A stretch of DNA of 21,821 nt from a virus, in IMG/VR virus record IMGVR_UViG_3300045412_000446, positions 1 to 21,821 of that record. One strand, given 5' to 3'. Under the pieces are notes generated by a model. It ran no database searches. It was not told the origin of the DNA and saw nothing but the letters and a program-made list of their open reading frames with translations. The translations under genes and the position numbers were made by a program. Below, in pieces: positions 14,192 through 21,037 of this stretch (position 1 is its first letter; each line of letters starts with the position of its first letter).

Positions 14192-15268
14192 TTATAACCG
14201 ATTAATTAATTCAAACAGTTGTGTTTTTTCAATGGATATGTTATTGAAATCTTTTTTCCTTTTTACTCCGTTGATTTTATCTCCTGATATTGGCACTTTC
14301 TTTCCTAACAACACATGATGAGATAGTCCCAAGTGATGACTCAACACAGGATAAACTTTTTTATCTAACAATTCTTTTTGACTAATTTCTATGACCTTTG
14401 TTCCAATTGGGCACCATAACAGATTGGTCAATCCGGCCCCGTGTGTGGACATCACATGACTGGCCTCTGAAAAGAGTGCTATCTGTTTTTGTAAGCTCAT
14501 CTCAGATAAAGTCACAGTTTCCCAGCCCTGCAGGGCCATGAATACTTCTTCGGCATTTATTAATTTCCTTGCAGGGGCATCATCTCTGCTAATAAAAATT
14601 TTTCTATAAGGTTTAAATTGCTGTCCAAATTTATGTCTTAACCATTTCGCTGTTTCAGGGACTGTTATACCATCTTCGTGATTGCTCATAGAAGGTGTTA
14701 ATAGGTGTGAGAACTTCCATGTGGTATTTTTAGGCATTACATAATATCTCAATTCAGGAAACAGCTCTCGTGCCACACGATCAAAATATTCACTGTGGCT
14801 ACTGAGCACATATATGAAGTCCGTGTATTTGTGGCTGAATTTTTTTTCCACTAATCTAAATTTGGATATCACGTCGATCCAGATGTGCCAGGCGTTGTTG
14901 GCGCTGTTCTTGTCAATAGGCAACCAAACATACTTGTAGGGCTCAGAGAACTGCTTGTGCGCAGTGGGCAAATTTATGTCTATGTTCTCTCCCCAGATTC
15001 GCCATAGCCCGTGTGTCTTGTGAGGTTTGTGTCGAGTTTTGTGCAACAATGGCCACACATGCGAAGTGATGAGGTGATTTTCATTCGTTACAATGAGGGG
15101 CAGGCTGTGTGCGTAACAGTCATGGAATTCGGCCACGAACGTGGGATTAGTGGTAAATGTCTTTTGGTGAGCATCTGGATGATAATCCACGGTGTATTGA
15201 TATGGCACATCTATGATGTCAAATCTTTCCTGGAAATATTGTATGGCTGTGATGTTTTTTACTATCAT
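14192..15268 (-). CDS. GT61-like (DUF563) glycosyltransferase
   Basis: Starting at ATG 15268, which follows the promoter at 15282-15309, the protein has 358 residues; the frame continues upstream to 15352 but that part lies before the expected transcript start. The C-terminal half shows the GT61 hallmark: KIFISRDDAPARKLINAEEV, then LSEMSLQKQIALFSEASHV and MSTHGAGLTNLLWCPIGTKV. These correspond to the RxxxxR.i.NE.e, vi..HGAgl.N..f.p.gt.viEi pattern of EOGT/xylosyltransferase and bacterial capsule proteins. Transfer of xylose, GlcNAc or a related sugar is typical of the family; the substrate here is not known. It is the first gene of the leftward glycan block. Confidence 0.78.
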   Translation of the reverse strand: MIVKNITAIQYFQERFDIIDVPYQYTVDYHPDAHQKTFTTNPTFVAEFHDCYAHSLPLIVTNENHLITSHVWPLLHKTRHKPHKTHGLWRIWGENIDINLPTAHKQFSEPYKYVWLPIDKNSANNAWHIWIDVISKFRLVEKKFSHKYTDFIYVLSSHSEYFDRVARELFPELRYYVMPKNTTWKFSHLLTPSMSNHEDGITVPETAKWLRHKFGQQFKPYRKIFISRDDAPARKLINAEEVFMALQGWETVTLSEMSLQKQIALFSEASHVMSTHGAGLTNLLWCPIGTKVIEISQKELLDKKVYPVLSHHLGLSHHVLLGKKVPISGDKINGVKRKKDFNNISIEKTQLFELINRL

Positions 15269-15281
15269 TGTATTCTTAATA

Positions 15282-15309
15282 ATTATACTATAAACTATTA
15301 CAATGTCCA
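15282..15309 (-). promoter_or_regulatory. Sigma70-like promoter for the leftward glycan block
   Basis: On the minus strand TGGACA (15304-15309) and a perfect TATAAT (15282-15287) are 16 nt apart. The start point would be near 15275, about 7 nt before the ATG at 15268. The -35 box lies in the first codons of the divergent SGNH-like gene. On the plus strand TATACT (15284-15289) overlaps the same -10 and stands 13 nt before the ATG at 15303, though its -35 is poor; the two directions may exclude each other. Confidence 0.6.
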
Positions 15310-15974
15310 AATTGTTTTCCAATGGCTGCAGTTTCCTTACTACCAGACCCAAGGATGGAGTTGAAACCTTTGTGACAAAGATATTAGCAGATCAATATCA
15401 ATTACCATTAGAAAATTTTGCAAAGGGCGGGCGGGGCAATGACCGCATCAGTTTCTCCACCAAGGTGTGGTTGGAGCAAAATGATACCACCAAATACTTT
15501 GCAGTGATAGGTTGGAGCAGCGCATTCAGGATGGACTATGTCGCCAGCGATGACCCCAAACCCATCAGGCATCCGGGCACCGAATTGTTGTGGCAGTGTT
15601 GGAAGATGCTAGAAAAGAAGGGTTTAAATTTCATAGATTCCTGGGGCAATTGGCACATCGAGGACACTGCCTGCTATCGCTATCTTGACAATGTTCTCGA
15701 TCTGCAGAACTATTTCAAAATAAAAAAAATTCCCTACGTGATGTACAACGCCATGCCACCTGTGTTCAATACTGAAAAGTTAGATTTCAAAGTGATTTAT
15801 CGCACAATCGATCAGCAGAGATTTTTTAGATTTAATTCAAGCCATTTTGATTTTGTAGTGGAAAACAAATTGGTCGTTGATAAAAACAGTCCTCATCCTT
15901 CAACAGAGGGACACCAACAATGGGCCAAGCTATTAAAGGAATTTATAGATGCTAACAATCTACGCACCATCTGA
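15303..15974 (+). CDS. SGNH-hydrolase-like protein of the glycan cassette
   Basis: A 223-residue protein with SGNH-like blocks: SNGCSFL with Ser10 as candidate nucleophile, GGRGND (42-47) supplying Gly and Asn of the oxyanion hole, FAVIGWSSAFR, and a C-terminal HPSTEGHQQWA with His198. Family members remove or add acetyl and other acyl groups on sugars and lipids. The acidic residue that normally stands two or three positions before the His is not there (SPHP instead of DxHP); Asp193 is the nearest. It may therefore have altered activity. It is the first gene of the rightward block and overlaps the next by 26 nt. It resembles a group of uncharacterised proteins (DUF6071-like) seen in marine phages and hosts. 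Confidence 0.6.
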   Translation: MSKLFSNGCSFLTTRPKDGVETFVTKILADQYQLPLENFAKGGRGNDRISFSTKVWLEQNDTTKYFAVIGWSSAFRMDYVASDDPKPIRHPGTELLWQCWKMLEKKGLNFIDSWGNWHIEDTACYRYLDNVLDLQNYFKIKKIPYVMYNAMPPVFNTEKLDFKVIYRTIDQQRFFRFNSSHFDFVVENKLVVDKNSPHPSTEGHQQWAKLLKEFIDANNLRTI

Positions 15975-16761
15975 CAAGCCTGATAGCAAGTGCTGGGAGG
16001 TGTTTGATGGAATCAAGAAAACTTGGCCTACTGATGTTGTCGTAAGGAACAGCAACGACACAGAGGCCAATTCTCCGGCCATGTTCTGGGGATTTGTAAA
16101 CAACAATATCAACCTCGTCCAGCAGCTGGATGATAAAAAAAATCAATACTGGTACACAGACACGCCTTACTTCGGCAGATTTGACAATAAAAATTTAAAA
16201 AATGACAATCATTATTGGAGGATCTGTAAAAACAACATACACGCCAAGTTCATAAAAGGATTGCCATCGTACAGGTTCCATAGATTTAAATTGGATATCA
16301 AAATCAGAAACAAAAATAGAGGCCGGCATATTCTTGTGTGCCCCAGCAGCCTGGGCATCCACAGATATCTAAAAAAAATAACTTGGTTAAAAGACACAAT
16401 CAATGAGATCAAAAAGCACACAGACAGGCCGATAAAAATAAGAGAGAAGCCAAGGAAAATGGGAACCAGCGGACCATCTGTGGCGGACGTGCCACTGTCG
16501 CACGATCTGCAGGACGCATGGGCCTGCGTAACCAGTTGCAGCATCAGCGCAGTGGAGGCGCTGCTTGAGGGAGTGCCTGTGTTCAGCGATGCCAAGAGCT
16601 TTGCCTGGCCCATGTCATCTCCTGGTCTGAACGAGATAGAGAATCCTTTTTATACCGATCCAACAGAATGGTGCCATTCTCTGGCCTATCAGCAGTTTAC
16701 TCCACAGGAATATGCAGATGGCACGGCAGTCAGCGTACTCAAAGAGATCGGGATGTTATGA
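15949..16761 (+). CDS. KpsC/KpsS-like capsule glycosyltransferase, paralog D (altered RPHP)
   Basis: A 270-residue protein beginning MLTIYAPSDKPDSKCWEVF; AAGGA-like sequence precedes the ATG inside the SGNH-like gene. Motifs: HILVCPSSLGIHRYL, IKIREKPRKMG (where A and B have RPHP), AWACVTSCSISAVEALLEG, GVPVF, LNEIENPFYTDPTEWCHS, LAYQQFTPQEYADGTA. It is most like paralog C in the N-terminal part (YWYTDTPYFGR versus FYFMDRPYWGES), so C and D may form a sub-pair standing on either side of the divergent promoter. The 3' half is unusually GC-rich (over 60% by eye at 16501-16560) compared with the next gene. The stop overlaps the FkbM start as ATGA. Confidence 0.65.
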   Translation: MLTIYAPSDKPDSKCWEVFDGIKKTWPTDVVVRNSNDTEANSPAMFWGFVNNNINLVQQLDDKKNQYWYTDTPYFGRFDNKNLKNDNHYWRICKNNIHAKFIKGLPSYRFHRFKLDIKIRNKNRGRHILVCPSSLGIHRYLKKITWLKDTINEIKKHTDRPIKIREKPRKMGTSGPSVADVPLSHDLQDAWACVTSCSISAVEALLEGVPVFSDAKSFAWPMSSPGLNEIENPFYTDPTEWCHSLAYQQFTPQEYADGTAVSVLKEIGML

Positions 16762-17393
16762 GGATAGAAAAAATAAATGGATTTTGGGTACCCAGCAATG
16801 ACATTCATGTAGAGCAATGGCGTCAAGGGCGGCCATTCACACAAAATAAATGTTTAAAAATTTTTCTCAAATGGTGCGACACTAATGGTAAAAAATTTCA
16901 CACAGTATTGGATATTGGAGCATGGTGTGGAACATGGAGCGCGGAGTTAGCACCATATTGTAAAAAGATAGTTGCTATTGAACCAGACCGAACACACTTT
17001 GAATGTCTTTTAAAAAATCTTTCTTCTTTCGAAAACATTGAACTACTAGACTATGCCGTAGGTGATATTGAAACTACGGTATCATTAGCCGATAATGATT
17101 TCACACAGGCTAAAAGGATACATTCAACAGGTAACATATTAATGAAGACTGTGGATTCTTTCCAATTTAAAGATGTTGATTTGATTAAAATAGACGTGGA
17201 AGGATATGAGATGAATGTACTCCGTGGAGCAAAAGATACACTAAAAAATTGTAAATTTTTAATGATAGAATTGAACAATAACGCAAAAAAATATAATTCT
17301 AGCAATGAAGATTTAGAAAAATATATTAAGGAGCAAGGTTTTAACACGATAATAGACAAATGGCCAGACAAGGTCTTTAAGAGGAATAATTAA
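16758..17393 (+). CDS. FkbM-family methyltransferase
   Basis: A 211-residue class I SAM-dependent methyltransferase. The start is ATG 16758, overlapping the stop of paralog D; a longer frame to 16668 lies wholly in that gene. SAM motif I is VLDIGAWCGTWSAELA (50-65), motif II IVAIEPDR (71-78), and the FkbM signature DLIKIDVEGYEMNVLRGA follows, with FLMIELN at the end. FkbM enzymes O-methylate hydroxyls, often on sugars, and are common in surface-glycan loci. The gene is very AT-rich (about 25-33% GC in lines counted by eye) beside GC-rich neighbours, a sign of separate acquisition. Its likely task is capping or decorating a sugar of the polymer. Confidence 0.85.
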   Translation: MRIEKINGFWVPSNDIHVEQWRQGRPFTQNKCLKIFLKWCDTNGKKFHTVLDIGAWCGTWSAELAPYCKKIVAIEPDRTHFECLLKNLSSFENIELLDYAVGDIETTVSLADNDFTQAKRIHSTGNILMKTVDSFQFKDVDLIKIDVEGYEMNVLRGAKDTLKNCKFLMIELNNNAKKYNSSNEDLEKYIKEQGFNTIIDKWPDKVFKRNN

Positions 17394-17399
17394 TATATC

Positions 17400-18401
17400 A
17401 TGAAGATTTTTATCACAGGCGTTGCTGGGTTCTTGGGATCGCATCTGGCAGATCTAATGATATCCAATGGGCACCAAGTGGCCGGTAATGATAACATGAT
17501 AGGTGGTTACAGTGATAACATACCAGAGGGGGTGGAGTTCCATCAGATCGATTGCCGGGACCTAGATAAGATGACCGAGGCCATGCGAGGCAGCGACATA
17601 GTCTACCATTGTGCCGCCACTGCCTATGAAGGATTGAGTGTGTTCAGCCCATTGTTAGTGACGCAAAATATATTTGAAGCATCAGTATCCACAGTAACAG
17701 CAGCGATAAAAAATCGTGTAAAAAGATTCGTTTATTGTTCTTCCATGGCAAGATATGGAACCAACCAAGTGCCTTTCAGAGAAGAATATGAACCTAGACC
17801 ACAGGACCCATATGGTATTGCCAAAGAAGCTGGAGAACGAGTGATCAAGAATATATGTGACACACATGGCATAGAATGGAACATAGCAGTGCCCCATAAC
17901 ATCGTGGGACCTAGACAGAAGTATGATGATCCCTTTCGTAATGTGATGAGCATCATGTTGAACAGGATGCTGCAAGGTAAAGCACCTGTGATATATGGAG
18001 ATGGTGAACAGAAAAGATGTTTCAGTTACATCAACGATTGTCTCTATTGTTTGAATGAGTTAGCATTCAATGAAAACGTCAAGGGAGAAACCATCAATAT
18101 AGGCCCAGACGAAGAATTTATCACCATCAATCAATTGTCAGAACTGTGTGCAAACGAAACAGGTTGTAATCTTGACCCACTATATTATGAGGACAGGCCG
18201 AAAGAAGTAAAATTTGCTACCTGCTCCGCTGACAAAGCTCGGAGATTGTTAAATTATCGTACCACTACCAATTTAAAAACTGCAGTGAAGAAAACTGCAG
18301 ATTATATCAGGCAGAGAGGCACACGAAAATTTAAATATCATCTTGCATTGGAGATAATCAGCGATAAGACTCCCAAAACATGGAAGGATAGATTGATATG
18401 A
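17400..18401 (+). CDS. NAD-dependent sugar epimerase/dehydratase (extended SDR)
   Basis: A 333-residue extended short-chain dehydrogenase. ITGVAGFLGSHL (5-16) is the NAD-binding glycine motif; YCSSMARYG (112-120) and YGIAK (138-142) give Ser, Tyr138 and Lys142 of the active site; VPHNIVGPRQ and GEQKRCFSYINDC are typical of the UDP-glucose 4-epimerase-like branch. It most likely epimerises, or with partners dehydrates, a nucleotide sugar used by the neighbouring transferases. Which sugar cannot be told. It follows the FkbM gene by 6 nt and overlaps the next gene as ATGA. A UDP-xylose, GDP-fucose or heptose epimerase are alternatives within the same fold. Confidence 0.86.
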   Translation: MKIFITGVAGFLGSHLADLMISNGHQVAGNDNMIGGYSDNIPEGVEFHQIDCRDLDKMTEAMRGSDIVYHCAATAYEGLSVFSPLLVTQNIFEASVSTVTAAIKNRVKRFVYCSSMARYGTNQVPFREEYEPRPQDPYGIAKEAGERVIKNICDTHGIEWNIAVPHNIVGPRQKYDDPFRNVMSIMLNRMLQGKAPVIYGDGEQKRCFSYINDCLYCLNELAFNENVKGETINIGPDEEFITINQLSELCANETGCNLDPLYYEDRPKEVKFATCSADKARRLLNYRTTTNLKTAVKKTADYIRQRGTRKFKYHLALEIISDKTPKTWKDRLI

Positions 18402-19132
18402 TATCCATCTGTTGCCCATCTAGGGGAAGGCCTAAAATGGCCAAAAGAATGCTCGACACAGCCTACGAAACTGCGAGCGACATAAAAAATATAGAATTTT
18501 TGATATATCTTAACGACGACGATCCTGCCTTATGTGAATACAAAAAACATATAGATTCAAAACATTACTGCATAGGCCCCAATCAGAGCACCTGTTATAG
18601 TTGGAACCAATTGGCAGAAAAATCAAAATATGATATAGTTTTTTTGGCAGGTGATGATATAAAATTCATGACCAAAAATTGGGATCTTAATATCAAGAAA
18701 GGTTTTGATCAGTATGATGATAAGATTTGTATGGTTGTGCCATTTGATGGCAACGGCAAGGGCAAGGGCAAGAACCTGTTAGGGCATGAAGAACCATATC
18801 TAGTAAAAGAAAAAGAATCTTTTGGTAGTCCACATTTCGCTCTACATCGAAATTGGATCAATGCGTTGGGATATTTTGCTCCGCCATGGTTCTGGCATTT
18901 TTATGTTGATACCTATAATCAAAAGATAGCAAGGAAATTAAACAGATGCGTATTACTTACAAAAACATTGGTGCAGGCAAAAAAAATTTTAGATGACACA
19001 GGAAATCTAGTTAGGAAAAATCTTAACATTTCTGTTAGAGAAAATTATGTCTGGGAGAAAGTTAGGGATAGGCATCTAGAAGCAGATGTCAAAAAATTAC
19101 AAGAGTTCATAGACAATTATAAAAAAAATTAA
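18398..19132 (+). CDS. GT2-like glycosyltransferase
   Basis: A 244-residue protein starting MISICCPSRGRP, with LNDDDP (39-43) in the nucleotide-binding position and IVFLAGDDIKF (80-90) as the DxD-like metal site, followed by FGSPHFALHRNW and FAPPWFWHFYVDTY in the acceptor region. This is the layout of short inverting GT-A enzymes of family 2. A tandem GGCAAG hexamer repeat (18753-18772) writes an NGKGKGK loop that may be a recent expansion. The C-terminus is lysine-rich and helical. It ends the rightward block and meets the opposing gene with a 4-nt overlap. The gene is AT-rich. Donor and acceptor are unknown. Confidence 0.72.
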   Translation: MISICCPSRGRPKMAKRMLDTAYETASDIKNIEFLIYLNDDDPALCEYKKHIDSKHYCIGPNQSTCYSWNQLAEKSKYDIVFLAGDDIKFMTKNWDLNIKKGFDQYDDKICMVVPFDGNGKGKGKNLLGHEEPYLVKEKESFGSPHFALHRNWINALGYFAPPWFWHFYVDTYNQKIARKLNRCVLLTKTLVQAKKILDDTGNLVRKNLNISVRENYVWEKVRDRHLEADVKKLQEFIDNYKKN

Positions 19133-19147
19133 CTTAATAAATTTTTT
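19123..19147. terminator. AT-only inverted repeat between convergent genes
   Basis: AAAAAATT (19123-19130) pairs with AATTTTTT (19140-19147) around a 9-nt loop, exactly where the two convergent genes end and share their stop codons. T-runs follow on either strand. The stem has no G-C pair, so it would be weak; it may serve as a bidirectional terminator or simply reflect base composition. Confidence 0.3.
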
Positions 19148-19590
19148 ATTTTTTCATTCGTTGTTTCGTCAAAATATAATTCACAGAACGGCCTGGTTGG
19201 TAATCTTTCACGCCTAGGCTTCACCAAAAATGTATCATGTGCATCTAGTACCAATATTGTATTCTGATAGTAGTTTAACCTTTTTTCTTCCTTACCATTG
19301 GATATCATTATGTCCTCTGCGCTGCTTTTATCAGTACGTTGCCTAAAGAACCAATAGCCGATATATCCCGATGTACGTTTAGGCATCAATGGTTTGACAA
19401 AATCTTCGTGGAAATATACATCAACATGATTATGATCAATGAATGTCTTCCATCTCTCGTGTTCCTTGTTACTCCATTGCTCGTACAAATGATCGTAGAG
19501 GTCCAATTTTAAAAAATTCTTGCAGTAGATGTGTGGTATGGGAAGTTTATGGCAGTGGTGATTTGACACTTGCCAAGCAGTGTGCATCAT
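19129..19590 (-). CDS. Orphan protein of the glycan cassette, unknown
   Basis: A 153-residue protein starting MMHTAWQVSNHHCHKLPIP at an ATG that overlaps the preceding stop (ATGA). It is rich in His and aromatic residues (HNHVDVYFHEDF, GYIGYWFFRQRTDKS) and ends YYQNTILVLDAHDTFLV, RERLPTRPFCELYFD. The end recalls the last strands of 2-oxoglutarate/iron oxygenases, where a residue-N..L.L.D stretch is followed by a partner-binding Arg, but a convincing HxD...H iron triad is not evident, so I do not claim that function. It is translated with the GT8-like gene. Possible roles are sugar or peptide modification within the same pathway. Confidence 0.55.
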   Translation of the reverse strand: MMHTAWQVSNHHCHKLPIPHIYCKNFLKLDLYDHLYEQWSNKEHERWKTFIDHNHVDVYFHEDFVKPLMPKRTSGYIGYWFFRQRTDKSSAEDIMISNGKEEKRLNYYQNTILVLDAHDTFLVKPRRERLPTRPFCELYFDETTNEKIKNLLS

Positions 19591-20261
19591 GACGAGAAAA
19601 GATTTATCAGTTCCTTCTTCCAGACGTCACTGTATTCACAATCTCTATAATTTTCGAACCAAGGTCCGCCCTCGGTATAATGTAATATTTTTGGAGTACC
19701 GTCTCGAGGTTCTTTATACCACCCCACCAACCAATTGTACACGTGAGGTAGAGATCCTATGTCAGAATCTTCCAACCAACTGAATCTATGCAGGAACTTG
19801 CCTGTTTCTTTGTTTAATAATTCTGGAGTAAGAATTCTATTTTTAGGATGGTCACAATTCCATAACACCATCGAACTCCAGTTTTTTCTAGGATACGCCA
19901 ATTGCATCTGTCCATCCATTTTTACACCCTCTGGGGGAGTGTAATCATGCTGTACGCACACAATTGCTTTGCTGTCATCACAGTATTGTTTTAGTTCATC
20001 GGCATCTATCTGCCAGACAAAATCACAGTCACAGAACACTGCCCAGCCTTGATAGCTTTGCAGGAATGGTATGAAAAATCTTGTGAATGTGAATTCTGTG
20101 CTGGCCAGTTTGTCTATTTCTCTGGTATATATCCCGGCTTCTCTTAGAGTTTTCATTTTTAAGGGAACGACCTCGACGTTTTTATTTCTGCGTTTGATTG
20201 AATGCTCACACACTTGATATGTGATATCTTCGCGAGGATCATAACCTACATATACTTTCAT
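19587..20261 (-). CDS. GT8-like glycosyltransferase
   Basis: A 224-residue GT-A enzyme. MKVYVGYDPRED is a typical GT8-like first strand; FTFTRFFIPFL leads to WAVFCDCDFVW with the metal-binding DxD (Asp78, Asp80); ILHYTEGGPWFENY near the end carries the histidine and Gly-rich loop that closes on the diphosphate. GT8 enzymes are retaining galactosyl-, glucosyl- or glycogenin-type transferases. This short form without membrane anchor is common in phages and in surface-glycan loci. It is joined by ATGA overlaps to the kinase-nucleotidyltransferase fusion before it and to the orphan after it, so it may use the sugar they activate. Confidence 0.8.
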   Translation of the reverse strand: MKVYVGYDPREDITYQVCEHSIKRRNKNVEVVPLKMKTLREAGIYTREIDKLASTEFTFTRFFIPFLQSYQGWAVFCDCDFVWQIDADELKQYCDDSKAIVCVQHDYTPPEGVKMDGQMQLAYPRKNWSSMVLWNCDHPKNRILTPELLNKETGKFLHRFSWLEDSDIGSLPHVYNWLVGWYKEPRDGTPKILHYTEGGPWFENYRDCEYSDVWKKELINLFSS

Positions 20262-21037
20262 AGTTTTCCTTCTTCTCTCATCTTCTTCCTAATGTCAGTG
20301 GCAGAGATCTTTTGTATGTTCATTGGCAAAACTATTTCTTCTATCTGATATCCAACTCCTCTGCCATAACAAATATTAGTTATGTTTGGTACTAGGGTGA
20401 TTCGAATTCTGTTGCGATAAGGTTGCAATGCTTGTTCTATATTTTTTTTAACTGTTTCAAAATCAAATGGATTATCCCCCACTCCCCGAACGTCTCGAAC
20501 CTGTATGTTTACCTGTCCCGTTTTTTTAACAATTTCTTCGAACAGTGCCTGGTGTCCTTCATGCCATGGTTGCCATCTGCCCAGCATCTGTGCTGTGGGC
20601 CTACGATTATCCCAAACATATTCTTGTATCTCATCTGCGATTCTCAGAGACCACAATTCAGCGTTCTGTGTGGGCACTCTGAAATCATATTCATCTGGGG
20701 GCACGAACATCTTATTGGTGTCTTGAAAACGTGTTTTTTTGATGGTGTCCACCCATACTGTATAATCAGCAGCAAAGTCTTCTCGAGTTCGTGGAGTAGG
20801 ACAAACAAAGTCTGCGATCACGTGTCGGCCAAGATTTAATACCTCTTGTGCTAGGCGTTTCATTCTTTCTGCCTGTCTTGTCCTGCCCTCGGGAGAAAAA
20901 TCCCAATCGTTGGCTTCTGCTCTTACTCGGTCGGCGTTCAACCAAGTGGCACCCAATATAGCGGCCAATTTGTCAGCGAGATAACTCTTGCCTGATCCTG
21001 GCAATCCCATTACTAATATTTTTTTATTTTTTGCCAT
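20258..21037 (-). CDS. APS-kinase-like domain fused to a HxGH nucleotidyltransferase
   Basis: A 259-residue two-domain protein. Residues 1-120 match adenylylsulfate kinase: Walker A GLPGSGKS (11-18), LNADRVR (34-39 region), then DFSPEGRTRQAERMKRLAQE and HVIADFVCPTPRTRE as in the APS-binding part. Residues about 150-259 are a nucleotidyltransferase: GRWQPWHEGH (153-162) with the HxGH site, and ISATDIR (244-250) equal to the family's ISxTxIR. The second motif is closer to NadM/NadR-type adenylyltransferases than to ATP sulfurylase (QxRNPxHxxH), so this is not a classical PAPS synthase. The product may be PAPS, or an activated sugar phosphate. It overlaps the HAD gene by 14 nt and the GT8-like gene as ATGA. 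Confidence 0.78.
   Translation of the reverse strand: MAKNKKILVMGLPGSGKSYLADKLAAILGATWLNADRVRAEANDWDFSPEGRTRQAERMKRLAQEVLNLGRHVIADFVCPTPRTREDFAADYTVWVDTIKKTRFQDTNKMFVPPDEYDFRVPTQNAELWSLRIADEIQEYVWDNRRPTAQMLGRWQPWHEGHQALFEEIVKKTGQVNIQVRDVRGVGDNPFDFETVKKNIEQALQPYRNRIRITLVPNITNICYGRGVGYQIEEIVLPMNIQKISATDIRKKMREEGKL

Noticed and set aside
16668-16757. N-terminal extension of the FkbM gene
   Set aside because: These codons are the other-frame reading of the end of paralog D; ATGA coupling at 16758 fits the locus.
18753-18772. GGCAAG tandem repeat as a regulatory or phase-variation element
   Set aside because: Units are 6 nt, so changes would keep the frame; it is simply coding for a Gly-Lys loop.
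19129-19590. Calling the orphan a 2-oxoglutarate/iron oxygenase
   Set aside because: The end of the protein is suggestive, but the HxD...H iron ligands could not be placed with confidence.
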